DNA of 64,000 nucleotides from the NCBI RefSeq assembly GCF_014648995.1, contig NZ_BMSE01000016.1, forward strand, positions 163,273 to 227,272, read 5' to 3'. Made by a program: the position numbers and the translations under genes. The stretch is from Streptomyces massasporeus. Lineage in GTDB: Bacteria; Actinomycetota; Actinomycetes; Streptomycetales; Streptomycetaceae. Below the pieces are notes generated by a model that was not told the origin of the DNA, did not search any database, and saw nothing but the letters and a program-made list of their open reading frames with translations. Shown here in pieces: positions 16,706 to 25,571 of this stretch (positions are counted from its first letter, which is position 1; every line of letters starts with the position of its first letter).

Positions 16706-16999
16706 TCATCCGGAGCCGGGCCGCTGCCGACCTGCGCGGCGGATGCGGATGGGCCCGCGGGCCTCGGTCTCCGTGACGGGCCGGCCGGACCGGGTCACCT
16801 CGACCTTGCCGGCCGTCACCAGACGCCAGGCCGCTCGCCGGGCCGGTTCCATCAAAGCGCGCCAGCCCTCGTCGTCACCTTCGTAGGCCTCGCGGGCGGC
16901 GTCGGACGGACAGATCGAAGACGTGGCCGCACGCCGCTCCAGCAGGTTCATGATGACCTGCTCCAGTCGCCGGGTGAGCTGCCGCTCCGTCTCCGTCAC
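16706..16999 (-). CDS. DUF3253 family small protein
   Basis: A 97-residue protein from a GTG at 16999. The features of DUF3253 proteins are present: an N-terminal helix (LTRRLEQVIMNLLERRA), ICPSDAAREAYEGDDEGWRA, a winged-helix-like middle, then LVTAGKVEVTRSGRPV and RGPIRIRRAG at the end. The fold is expected to be a small winged helix, and the function is unknown. The open frame continues upstream into an ABC transporter remnant, but codon use and family length support this start. Confidence 0.8.
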   Translation of the reverse strand: MTETERQLTRRLEQVIMNLLERRAATSSICPSDAAREAYEGDDEGWRALMEPARRAAWRLVTAGKVEVTRSGRPVTETEARGPIRIRRAGRQRPGSG

Positions 17000-17049
17000 G
17001 CCATCCAGTGTGCACCGCTCGACGGGCGGACGACGCTCGCCCACCCCGG

Positions 17050-17730
17050 GAACGTCAGGCGGAGTCGCCGCCTCCGCCCCGGCGCCGGGGGCCGGCGCCA
17101 GCATCAGCGCGCCGGTCACCAGCATCAGCACGCCCGTCACCGCGCGGCCCGCCGTCATGGTCCGGGCATCCAGGTCCGCCTCGCGCAGCGCCTCCGTCGG
17201 GCGGACCCGGGCGGCTCGCCGCGAGGCGGCCAGGGTCCCCAGCACGGCCATGAACAGGCCGCCGGCCTCCGCGAGCCGGCCGCTGTACCGGCCCAGGGAA
17301 CCGGTCGGCTCGTCGGCGAAGACGATCTCCGGCTCGGCCACCAGCGTCCGCGCGATCGCGACCCGCTGCTGCTGGCCGCCGGACAACTGCGCGGGCCGGC
17401 GGTCGGCCTTGTCCGCCAGACCCACCTCGCCCAGCGCCACCATGACCCGGTCCCGCTTCACCGGCCGGCGCCGCAGCCGCAGCGGCAGGGCCACGTTCTC
17501 GAACTGCCACGCCGAGAGCAAGGGCGACGAACCTACCGGCGAACAGGCCGGCCGCGCAGTTCAGCAGCGTCGTCTTGCCGGATCCGGACGGCCCCATCGC
17601 AGCGGTCAGTGCCCGCTGCGAAAAGCCGAGACTGACCTCGCGCAGCACCGGCACGCTGCCTGCGGCGCCCGGGTAGCTCTTGGAGACGGCGGACAGCTGG
17701 ACGGCCGGCAGTTGGATGCCGGTGAGCAAG
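17050..17730 (-). pseudogene. Decayed MacB-type ABC transporter (ATPase and permease fragments)
   Basis: Three fragments in order are recognisable. The first, with Walker A (GPSGSGKTTLLNCAAGL), ends near 17540. After a deletion and frameshift comes the ATPase helical/signature region (FENVALPLRLRRRPVKRDRV, LSGGQQQRVAIARTLVAEPE, IVFADEPTGSLG). This is fused directly to a permease scrap (LGTLAASRRAARVRPTEALR, then a hydrophobic segment). The whole MacB periplasmic domain and most membrane segments are gone. It resembles a LolD/MacB-type exporter often placed beside two-component systems such as the one at 17.9 kb. Confidence 0.8.
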
Positions 17731-17882
17731 GGACATGCTTCCAGTCCAGCAGCACGGGCCGCCCGGGTCAGTGGAGCTGCGGGGAGTCCTGGGGGTGGGT
17801 TTTCCCTACCGTCCGCCGAGGCCGGCGGCCGATTAGAGTGACCGGCGGACCAGCCCGCGCACGGCCCCGGAGGATACGCACC

Positions 17883-19160
17883 ATGACCGTCGCCGTCTGG
17901 GAGGCCCTGCGAGAACGCCCCCTGCGTTTCGCCCTCTCCCTCTGGCCGCTGCGGTGCTGGGCGTTCCTGCTGAGTGGCACGGTCGTGGGCTTCTTCGCCC
18001 TGCTCCTGCTGACGGTCCTCCTCTTCGTGGGGGTGGGACTGTCCGTCGTGGGCGTCGGGGTGCTCGTCCTCATGGGAGTCGCCGTGCTGGGCATTCCCGT
18101 CGCCGCGCTGGAGCGGCACCGGTTACGGCTCGTCGAACCGGAACCTCTCCTCGACCCCCACGGTTCGCTCCCCGGCACGGGCGCCTGGCCCTGGCTGCGC
18201 ACCCGGCTGCGCGAGCGGGCCACCTGGCGGGAACTGGGATACACCCTCGCCCTGGGCGTGGTCTTCACGGCCACGGGGATCGGCTTCGCCGCCCTGCTGG
18301 GCCTGTCGGTGCTGCTGACGGCGACACCGGTCATCGTGTGGGCGATCGCCCCCGACACCGTGATGCTGGTGCCCGGCCGGCCCATCTCCGACCCCGTCGC
18401 GGCCCTGCCCGGCAGCGCCGCGGGCCTGCTCGGACTGCTCGTCTGCGCCTACGTGGGCGGACTCCTCGCCGGCGCTCAGGTGTGGGTCGCCCAGTCCCTG
18501 CTGTCGGCGCGGGACGAGGACTTGAGCACTCGGGTCATCGAACTCACCCGTTCCCGCGCCCGGTTGGTCGACGCGTTCGAAGCGGAGCGACGACGCATCG
18601 AACGCGATCTGCACGATGGCGCCCAGCAGCAACTCGTGGCGCTCAGCATGACGTTGGGACTGGCCGAACTGGAGCTGCGAGGCCAGGACTCGCCGGCCAC
18701 CCCCCTCATCGCCCGCGCCCGAGGCGAGGCCCGTCAGGCACTGGACCAGCTGCGTTCCCTGGTGCGCGGCATCCACCCCCAGGTCCTCACCGACCACGGA
18801 CTGCCGGCCGCCGTGTCCGAACTGGCCCTGCGCAACCCGATCCCGGTGACCGTGGAGATGCACCTGCCGGACCGGTTGCCGTCGGCGGTCGAGACGACGG
18901 CCTACTTCACCGTCACCGAGGCGCTGACGAACGCCTCCAAGCACAGCGGCGCCGACCAGGTCAGCGTCGTCGGCCGACTGCGCGACGGAAAACTGGTCCT
19001 GCTCATCACCGACAACGGGCACGGCGGCGCGGACCCGGCAGCCGGAGCCGGACTGCAAGGATTGGCGGACCGTGTGGCCATTCTCAAAGGGAGACTCGTC
19101 GTGACCAGTCCCGTCGGCGGACCGACCCAACTGCGGGTGGAGGTGCCGTGCTCCGCGTAG
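17883..19160 (+). CDS. Two-component sensor histidine kinase (HisKA_3/NarL-type)
   Basis: A 425-residue membrane kinase. The N-terminal half has about four transmembrane helices in pairs (around residues 28-65 and 120-160, then 175-195), with a sensor domain of the type common in Streptomyces NarL-family kinases. The dimerisation/phosphoacceptor motif is ERRRIERDLHDGAQQQLVAL with His244. The ATPase domain follows with TEALTNASKHSG (N-box), ITDNGHGGAD (G1) and GLQGLADRVAILKG (G2). It overlaps the response-regulator gene by 13 bases. A decayed ABC exporter lies divergently upstream, perhaps once its target. Confidence 0.92.
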   Translation: MTVAVWEALRERPLRFALSLWPLRCWAFLLSGTVVGFFALLLLTVLLFVGVGLSVVGVGVLVLMGVAVLGIPVAALERHRLRLVEPEPLLDPHGSLPGTGAWPWLRTRLRERATWRELGYTLALGVVFTATGIGFAALLGLSVLLTATPVIVWAIAPDTVMLVPGRPISDPVAALPGSAAGLLGLLVCAYVGGLLAGAQVWVAQSLLSARDEDLSTRVIELTRSRARLVDAFEAERRRIERDLHDGAQQQLVALSMTLGLAELELRGQDSPATPLIARARGEARQALDQLRSLVRGIHPQVLTDHGLPAAVSELALRNPIPVTVEMHLPDRLPSAVETTAYFTVTEALTNASKHSGADQVSVVGRLRDGKLVLLITDNGHGGADPAAGAGLQGLADRVAILKGRLVVTSPVGGPTQLRVEVPCSA

Positions 19161-19816
19161 TGCTCGCCGAGGACGCCGTCCTGCTGCGCGCCGGTCTGGT
19201 GGAGGTGCTGTCCCGAGTCGGACATGTGGTGACCGCAGCCGTCGGGGACGCCGGAGAACTGGCGCGCGCCGTGGACGCCGACCGGCCGGACGTGGTCATC
19301 ACCGATGTGCGGATGCCGCCCGGCTTCCGCGACGAAGGGCTGAAGGCGGCACTGGAACTGCGCGGCCGGCACCCGGGCCTGCCGGTCGTGGTGCTGTCGC
19401 AGTACGTCGCCACGGCCTACGCGACGCAGTTGTTCAGCGGGGCTTCGTCGGCCGAGGGCGGACTCGGCTACCTGCTGAAGGACCGGGTCGGGGAGGTCAC
19501 CGACTTCCTCGACGCGCTGGACCGCGTGGCGGGCGGGCAGACCGTGATCGACCCGGAGGTGGTCCGGGTGCTGCTCCAGCAGCGGACCGCCGACGAACCG
19601 CTGCAGCGCCTCACGCCCCGCGAGCGGGAGGTGCTGGCTCTCATGGCGGAGGGGCTCAACAACCAGGCGATCGCGCAGCGGCTCACCATCACGGAGGCAT
19701 CGGTGGTCAAGCACTCGAGCAACATCTTCATGAAGCTGGATCTCGACCCGGCCGAGGGAAACCGGCGGGTCCTGGCGGTCCTCGCCCACCTCCGCCGGGA
19801 GGCCCCGCAGGTCTGA
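19148..19816 (+). CDS. LuxR/NarL-family response regulator
   Basis: A 222-residue regulator from a GTG at 19148, inside the end of the kinase gene. The receiver domain (1-125) has the acidic pair ED near residues 8-9 and the phosphoacceptor Asp53 in VVITDVRMPP. Ser/Thr and Lys positions appear in VVVLSQYV and GYLLKDRV. The C-terminal domain is a LuxR helix-turn-helix (LTPREREVLALMAEGLNNQA, then ITEASVVKHSSNIFMKL). It is the cognate partner of the kinase encoded immediately upstream. The regulated genes are unknown. Confidence 0.93.
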   Translation: MLRVVLAEDAVLLRAGLVEVLSRVGHVVTAAVGDAGELARAVDADRPDVVITDVRMPPGFRDEGLKAALELRGRHPGLPVVVLSQYVATAYATQLFSGASSAEGGLGYLLKDRVGEVTDFLDALDRVAGGQTVIDPEVVRVLLQQRTADEPLQRLTPREREVLALMAEGLNNQAIAQRLTITEASVVKHSSNIFMKLDLDPAEGNRRVLAVLAHLRREAPQV

Positions 19817-19856
19817 CCGGGGCACCGACGGCTGCCGGGGGAGGGCCGGAGCCGTG

Positions 19857-21026
19857 TCAGCCCTCCCCGTCGCCCCGGCCGGACACGGCTGCCTCGAGGT
19901 CGGCGCCCGGGGAGAGCAGTCGCGTCAGCCGCTGCGCCGACGCGTCCCAGGACCACTGCGAAGTCACCCATGCCCGCCCGGAGTCGCTCATCGCCGCGGC
20001 CCTCTCGGGGGTGCGCAGGATCCCGGACACGGCGCGGGCCACGGCCCCCGTGTCCGCGCCGTCCACGACGGTGCCCGTCACCCCGTCGACGACCGCGTCC
20101 GGCGCACCCCCCGAGTCCCCGGCGACCACGGGCAGTCCGCTGGCCGCCGCCTCCAGGAACACGATGCCGAGCCCCTCCGCCTCGAGCCCTGCCTTCCGGG
20201 TCCGGCACGGCATGGCGAACACGTCCGCCGCCGCGTAGTACGGGGCCGTCGCCTCGTGGTCCAGCCCGCCGACGAACACCACGTGTCCGTCGGCGTGCCG
20301 GCGCGCGAGCTTGCGCAGCCGCTCCTCCTCCGGGCCGCTGCCCACGATCACCAGCACCGCCTCCGGCACGGCCCGCCGTACGGCGGGCAGCGCCCGTATC
20401 AGCATGTCCTGCCCCTTGCGCCGGACCAGCCGCGAGACGCACAGAACGACCTTGCGGCCCACGATGCCGTGCCGCTCCCGGATCTCCCGGGCCCGGCCGG
20501 AGACGGGCAGGAACGCCGCCGCGTCCACGCCTGGAACCAGCCGTACCAGTGCGGCCCGCGGCCCCAGCGCCGGCGCGATGCGGCGCCGGGTGTACTCGCC
20601 GAGGTACGTCACGGCGTCCACGTGGTCCCCGATGCGCCGCATCACCCGCCTGGCGCCCGGTGTGCGCGCCCACCAGATCTCGTGACCGTGCGTCGTGGCG
20701 ACCATCCGCCGTATCCCACCGCGCCGCAGTGCGGGCGCCATCGCCGCGAGCGGCGCGGCCGCCCCGAACCAGACCCGGTCGCAGCCGTGCCGCCGGGCGA
20801 TCTCCAGCGTGCGGCGGGTCACCCTGGGGGTGGGCAGCAGCATACGGCTGGGGTCCCGGACAACCGGGAACGGCAGAGTGGCGTCGTACGCGGCGGCACC
20901 CGGCTCGCCGGACGTGTAGACGACCACGTCGTTGCCCGGGATGCGGGTCGCCATGGCGTGGACGAAGGTCTCGATGCCGCCCTGGCGGGGCGGGAAGTCG
21001 TTGGTGACGATCAGGGTGGTGCCCAT
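19857..21026 (-). CDS. GT4-family glycosyltransferase (PimB/PimC-like mannosyltransferase)
   Basis: A 389-residue GT-B enzyme. The N-terminus has TNDFPPRQGGIETFVHAMA, the acceptor-side glycine-rich loop. The C-terminal donor domain has VLCVSRLVRRKGQDMLIRAL and the E-x7-E motif in LEAEGLGIVFLEAAASGLPV. The closest known type is actinobacterial GDP-mannose-dependent phosphatidylinositol mannosyltransferases, but the acceptor cannot be read from sequence. It has no membrane helix and should act on the cytosolic face. It is last in a three-gene minus-strand operon, about 30 bases after the FkbM gene. Confidence 0.88.
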   Translation of the reverse strand: MGTTLIVTNDFPPRQGGIETFVHAMATRIPGNDVVVYTSGEPGAAAYDATLPFPVVRDPSRMLLPTPRVTRRTLEIARRHGCDRVWFGAAAPLAAMAPALRRGGIRRMVATTHGHEIWWARTPGARRVMRRIGDHVDAVTYLGEYTRRRIAPALGPRAALVRLVPGVDAAAFLPVSGRAREIRERHGIVGRKVVLCVSRLVRRKGQDMLIRALPAVRRAVPEAVLVIVGSGPEEERLRKLARRHADGHVVFVGGLDHEATAPYYAAADVFAMPCRTRKAGLEAEGLGIVFLEAAASGLPVVAGDSGGAPDAVVDGVTGTVVDGADTGAVARAVSGILRTPERAAAMSDSGRAWVTSQWSWDASAQRLTRLLSPGADLEAAVSGRGDGEG

Positions 21027-21055
21027 GGTGGTCGCTGCCTCAGGGTAGGGGGTGG

Positions 21056-21785
21056 TCAGGCGGTGAAGAGGTAGGTGCGGCAGTCGTCGGTGACGTGGGC
21101 GACGGGGCCCAGTGGCTGTGCCGCCGGCGATGGGCCTGGTAGCCGAAGCCGCGCAAGTGCCGCAGGACGTCAGCCGGATGCACGCCGTACTTCGCCGGGT
21201 GACGGCGCTCGATCTCCAGCAGCAGCGTGGGCCGGTGGCGGCGCAGCGTGGCCGAGCCGCCTTTCAGAACCGCGAGTTCGGTTCCTTCGACGTCGGCCTT
21301 GACGAACGCCAGCCGCTCCGTGCCGCTCTCGCGCGCCAGCTGATCGAGGGTACGGACGGGCACCGGCACGGTGTGGGGGGCGCGGAACTCGGCATGGGGC
21401 CCGGCCCGTGAGCACCGTCGGTGAGGTAGGCCCGGCCGTGTACGGGCAGCCCTCGCCGTACCGGCAGGCTGAGCCGGCCGCGCCCGCGCCGGTCACCCAG
21501 GGCGGCGCGGCGCACGGTCACGTTGCGGGCGCCCAGGAGCCGCGCGGTGACCCGCAGCCGGCGACAGGGGCCGGGCAGCGGCTCGACGCTGTGCACCCGG
21601 CCGGACGGCCCGGCCAGGGCGGCCAGCACCCTCGTGTGGAGCCCGTACTCGGCTCCCGCGTCCACGCACACCGACCCCGCCGGCACGAACGCCCGCAGAC
21701 CCGCCACCTCGTCCTCGACGCACGGGAACCGGCGGGCGCTCCACCGCAGGGTGGCCCCCACCACCGCGGTGCGACGGGCCCTCAC
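21056..21785 (-). pseudogene. FkbM-family methyltransferase, frameshifted
   Basis: The N-terminal frame, from GTG 21785 (overlapping the upstream stop as GTGA), encodes the SAM-binding motif GSVCVDAGAEYGLHTRVLAA and VHSVEPLPGPCRRLR. Near 21396-21404, in GGGCCGGGCCCC, the coding frame switches to one that continues ERLAFVKADVEGTELAVLKG and LLLEIERRHP, hallmarks of FkbM. A second switch near 21110-21125 is needed to reach the natural end HVTDDCRTYLFTA at 21056. Two indels in G/C runs mean either a pseudogene or assembly errors. If intact, it would be an O-methyltransferase of about 240 residues. Confidence 0.8.
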
Positions 21786-23041
21786 CGGGCACCCCGCGAG
21801 GCGGGAACAGGGGCCGGACGCGCAGGACGGGAGATCCGTACGACGAGGTCGTGCGCGGGCTCCTTCCGGTGGGCGCCGCCCGCCAGCCGGGCGAGCACGG
21901 CCAGGGTGACCGGCAGGGCGAGGTACCCGAAGCGCCCGGCCGGCGCGAGGAGGAACGCGACGCACAGGCCGACGGCAAGCCGGTCGGCGGCCGACACGAG
22001 GTCGTGCGGAGGCCGGACCAGGAGGGACACGAAGACGGCCAGCCCACCGGCCAGCAGGAGTGCGACCGCCGCGTACCAGCCGACCGGCCCGAGGTCGGCG
22101 AGCAACCGGCCCGGCAGCGGACTGGCCGCCGGGGTCTCGAACGGCCCGCGCCCGGTCGGGAAGGCGAACACCTGCTGCACCAGGGGCCCCGGTGACAGCA
22201 GCGCGCTCGGCAGAACGAGCAGGACCGTGCCCCCCACCGCCACGACCGCCGCGCGCACGGCCGCCCGGGTCCCCCCGCGGTGGGCGAGGAGCGTCACGGC
22301 GACCGCGACGGCGGGCCAGGCCGTCCACTTGAGGGAGCAGGCGGCGGCGAGCGCCAGCCCGGCGGCCACCGGCCGACGCCGCGCCGCGAACACCAGCGTG
22401 AGGAACAGCAGTCCGGTCAGCGGCAGGTCCACGCCGCTGACACAGAGCGGAAGCGCCACAGCCGGCGAGGCGACGAACGCGCCGACCGCGTCGCCACGCG
22501 ACGCGCCGCCGCCGACCGCCGAGCGGCCGCCGGCCGGGCGCCGAGCCGCCCACAGACAGCCGAGGAACGCCACGGCGCACCAGAGCCGGGCGTCACCCAG
22601 CACCCCGGGCAGGGGACCGCTCTCGCCCAGCACCGCGCGCGGCAGCCCGAACACGGCCATGCCCGGCAGGTACGGGGTGACCTCGCCCACCGTGTGCGGG
22701 TCGGGCAGGTACGGCGTGGTCTGGCGCAAGGTCAGCAGCCCGGAGCGCTCGACCACGCCGACCTCGCTCTGCGCCGTGCCGGTCAGCACCAGGAGCACGA
22801 AGGGCACGACGACGGCCCCACCGAGGGCCAGGCAGACCGAGATGGCGCGGCCGCGTGGGCGCGACGACAGCGCGGCGACCGCCGCGCAGAGGTAACCCAG
22901 GCAGGCGCTCATGCCCCACACACGGTGCGGCTCGGGTGCCATGATGAAGGGAAAGACAGCGGCCCAGGCGGCTGCCACGAGCCAGCCGCCGCACCACAAT
23001 TTCCGCTTGTCCGGACGAAGTTGAGCCCGATGAATCAGCAC
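21782..23041 (-). CDS. Polytopic membrane glycosyltransferase (GT87/DUF2029-like)
   Basis: A 419-residue integral membrane protein with about ten hydrophobic helices. Two loops are characteristic of polyprenol-phosphate-sugar-dependent GT-C enzymes of the GT87 type: TPYLPDPHTVGEVTPYLPGM after the second or third helix, and a CSLKWTAWPA helix in the middle. An acidic residue expected in the first loop is not clearly identifiable. It is the first gene of an operon with the FkbM and GT4 genes (stop/start overlap GTGA). The trio probably modifies a lipid-linked glycan or envelope lipid. Confidence 0.75.
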   Translation of the reverse strand: MLIHRAQLRPDKRKLWCGGWLVAAAWAAVFPFIMAPEPHRVWGMSACLGYLCAAVAALSSRPRGRAISVCLALGGAVVVPFVLLVLTGTAQSEVGVVERSGLLTLRQTTPYLPDPHTVGEVTPYLPGMAVFGLPRAVLGESGPLPGVLGDARLWCAVAFLGCLWAARRPAGGRSAVGGGASRGDAVGAFVASPAVALPLCVSGVDLPLTGLLFLTLVFAARRRPVAAGLALAAACSLKWTAWPAVAVAVTLLAHRGGTRAAVRAAVVAVGGTVLLVLPSALLSPGPLVQQVFAFPTGRGPFETPAASPLPGRLLADLGPVGWYAAVALLLAGGLAVFVSLLVRPPHDLVSAADRLAVGLCVAFLLAPAGRFGYLALPVTLAVLARLAGGAHRKEPAHDLVVRISRPARPAPVPASRGAR

Positions 23042-23154
23042 CCGTCCATTGCATCCGGAGCGTCGGGTCAGGTCATGACAGCCAGGTCGAGACCTGACGG
23101 TCGGGTTTTCCCCACCATCGGGCGTCCCGTCGCACAGGTCGGGGAGTCAGGGAG

Positions 23155-23678
23155 TCAGCCCCGACACGGCGGCCGTCGCGCGAGTTCAACGGCGACCTCG
23201 TCGGCCGTCGGATGGTCGATCTTGCCGACCACACGACCGCCGACGAGGAAGACGGCCCGGTCCGCGCAGGCCGCAGCCGCCGGATCGCGTGTCCCCATGA
23301 CGACGGTGCGTCCGGCCTGCTCCACCAGGGTGCGCAGCACATCCATGATCCGGCGCGCACCGGCGTGGTCGAGCGCGTCCGTCGGTTCGTCGATGAACAG
23401 GATCCTGGGGCCCGCCGGCAGGGTTCTGGCGATATGGTCTCCAGCTCCCGGGAGCCCTGGAACACCTTGCCCTGGCTCGGCCGTTCCAGGCCCGAGGCGC
23501 ACCGCAGAAGGGCGCTCTTGCCCGCACCGGAAGGACCCACGACCGCGGTGAGGGTTCGCTCCGGGAAGCCCACACTGGCTTCGAGGAGTGCCCCGCCACG
23601 GCCGGCGGCGCCGCGGTGGTCGACGGAGACCCTGACCAACTGGACAGCGGGGAGACGGACATCGTTTCTCTGCGACAT
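23155..23678 (-). pseudogene. Decayed ABC transporter ATPase (LolD/MacB-like)
   Basis: It begins at ATG 23678 with an intact strand and Walker A (VGPSGAGKSALLRCASGLER). At about 23430 the frame shifts and roughly 60 residues, including the Q-loop and signature LSGGQ, are missing. The other frame resumes with LPAGPRILFIDEPTDALDHA (Walker B and D-loop), TVVMGTRDPAAAACADRAVF and a normal C-terminus. The architecture of the damage copies the ABC remnant at 17.05-17.73 kb: both keep Walker A and Walker B and lose the helical domain by deletion plus frameshift. It cannot be functional. Confidence 0.8.
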
Positions 23679-23875
23679 GTCGGGCAGCCCTCGTCGAAGT
23701 CGGGATCTGGGGAGGATCCCAGTGCAACAGGGCGGCCGGGGGGAGGCAGTGGACCTGGCAGGAGAGTTCGGGGGTGGGTTACCCCACCACCTGCCATGTC
23801 TCAAAGTCGTCAGCAGGGGATCGGTGGGTCCTAGGCTCGGATGCGTCTTGTGATCTCGAAGGAGCCAGAGCAGCT

Positions 23876-24709
23876 GTGACTGACGGACGAGTGGTTGTCG
23901 TGACCGGTGGAGGCTCGGGCATCGGGGAGGCCACCGCCCGGCTGTTGCGCGAAGCAGGTCACCATGTGGTCGTCTCGGGCCGGCGGAGCGAGCCGTTGCG
24001 CCGTCTCGAGAAGGAGATCGGGGTGCTCGCGCATCCCTCCGACGTGAGGGACCCGGAGGCCGCCGACGGTCTCGTCCAGGCGGCCCTGGCCGCGGACGGA
24101 CGACTCGACGGCCTTGTGCTCAACGCGGGCATCGGGCGCGGGGGGACCGTGGGCGACCTGTCGTTGGAGGACTGGGACGAGGTGATGCGCACCAACGTCA
24201 CCGGTCCGCTGCTGCTTCTGCGCGCCGCGATCCCGCACCTGCTGGAGGCGAGGGGGGCGGTGGTCGCCGTCGCCTCGGTGTCCGCCCTGCGCAACGGTAC
24301 GAGCAACGCCCCGTACGCCACGTCCAAGGCGGCCCTGCTCCAACTCTGCCGTTCGGTCGCCGTCGACTACGGGCGTCAGGGGGTGCGGGCCAACATCGTG
24401 TGTCCGAGCTGGGTGAGAAGCGAGATGGCCGACCGCCGCATGGCGCGCTTCGCCGCCGAGGCGGACCTGCGGGGTGAGGGCGTGGACGGCGCCTATGAGG
24501 AGGTGACCGGACTTCTTCCCCTGGGGCGTCCGGGTGAGCCGCGTGAGATCGCGGAGACCATCAGCTGGCTGCTGTCCCCGGCGGCGTCCTATGTGAACGG
24601 CGCCGTGCTGACCGTCGACGGCGGGGCGACGGCCCTGGATCCCGGGACGCTGGCGTTCGACTTCCGTGTCGCGCCCCGCCACGACGAGGCACCCGGCACT
24701 CCTCGATAG
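23876..24709 (+). CDS. Short-chain dehydrogenase/reductase (FabG-like)
   Basis: A 277-residue SDR from a GTG at 23876, preceded by AAGGAG. The classical motifs are all present: cofactor loop TGGGSGIGEATARLL near residues 10-25, NAGIG after strand 4, catalytic Ser in VASVSALRNGTS, the YATSK catalytic pair (Tyr/Lys), and a C-terminal VNGAVLTVDGG. The Arg in SGRRSEPL after strand 2 suggests NADP(H). The substrate is unknown. It stands alone between two decayed genes, about 900 bases before the SARP gene, so membership of the biosynthetic cluster is doubtful. Confidence 0.9.
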   Translation: MTDGRVVVVTGGGSGIGEATARLLREAGHHVVVSGRRSEPLRRLEKEIGVLAHPSDVRDPEAADGLVQAALAADGRLDGLVLNAGIGRGGTVGDLSLEDWDEVMRTNVTGPLLLLRAAIPHLLEARGAVVAVASVSALRNGTSNAPYATSKAALLQLCRSVAVDYGRQGVRANIVCPSWVRSEMADRRMARFAAEADLRGEGVDGAYEEVTGLLPLGRPGEPREIAETISWLLSPAASYVNGAVLTVDGGATALDPGTLAFDFRVAPRHDEAPGTPR

Positions 24710-25571
24710 CGGCCCGGCCCTGTGGCTGCCGTGCTGCCCGCCCGTCACTCGCGGTGGGTCGGTGCCACCGGGTCGACTCGCTCGTCGTGCGGCCGGGGCA
24801 GCGCATCCGTCATCGACGGCCACATCCGGGCGATCCCCAGCAGTGTCGCGGGGCTGCCGTGTTCCACGCCGGGCAGCGGACGGGGGACGGACGGGGGCGC
24901 ACCGACGAGCTTGGCCCGGCGGGCCCGGCCCAGCGATCCGGCCTGTGCGGCGGCGAGGCGGTGCTCGGCACCCCTGCCCGCCGGGCATGCCGGTGCGCCT
25001 CTTCATAGACGCCGGGTTGGACGAATCGCTGCAGGTCCAGGAGCGCGTCATAGGTCGACCAACGCGCCCCTCACCGTTGTCAGCCCCGCCGTCACGGTGA
25101 GACGCAGGGAGCGCACCCGGGTGGAATCGACCAGGAAGAGGAGGACCAACCCGGCACCGAGGACGCCGATCAGGTTCCGGGTCAGGGCGACCGTGTGGAG
25201 TTCCACGGCGGCGTGCGTGAGCCGGCCGACTACCCCGGGCTGGAAGAGCGTGATGGCGATGGCCGCAGCCAGGACCGTGAGCCACAGTCCCCGCCGGTGC
25301 GGCTGGCGCAGCGCGGGCCGGGCACGCAGGACGAGGGCGAACCACATGGTGACGATGCTGAGGAGCCCCACCTGGGTCGCCAGCTCAGATGCCGACGTCG
25401 TCCGTCACTCCCAGAAACGCGCCGAGACGGCCGAGACAGCCGGCCACCGGGCCGGTCTTCCCGGCGCACAACCTGACCCTGCACCGCCTGACACATCTCG
25501 GCGAGGCGGTACTCGGCCGCAGGGACCGACCGGCTCCGGCAACGGCCGGGACGGCCTGACCGTTCACGGCC
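24710..25571. other. Region without an intact gene
   Basis: This stretch separates the SDR gene from the end of the large AfsR-type gene. It contains the two fragments of a membrane protein described separately and otherwise shadow frames only. It probably marks the left border of the biosynthetic cluster. Confidence 0.5.
24830..25385 (-). pseudogene. Fragments of a DUF6545/MAB_1171c-like membrane protein
   Basis: On the minus strand, 25371-25048 encodes a membrane segment set (VGLLSIVTMWFALVLRARPA, WLTVLAAAIAITLFQPGVVG, LIGVLGAGLVLLFLVDSTRV). This resembles the N-terminal helices of MAB_1171c-type putative transporters. One frame away, 25060-24980 encodes TYDALLDLQRFVQPGVYEEA, which resembles their cytosolic C-terminal region. 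The middle is missing, and the reading is broken by shifts. The assignment is a resemblance only. Confidence 0.4.
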
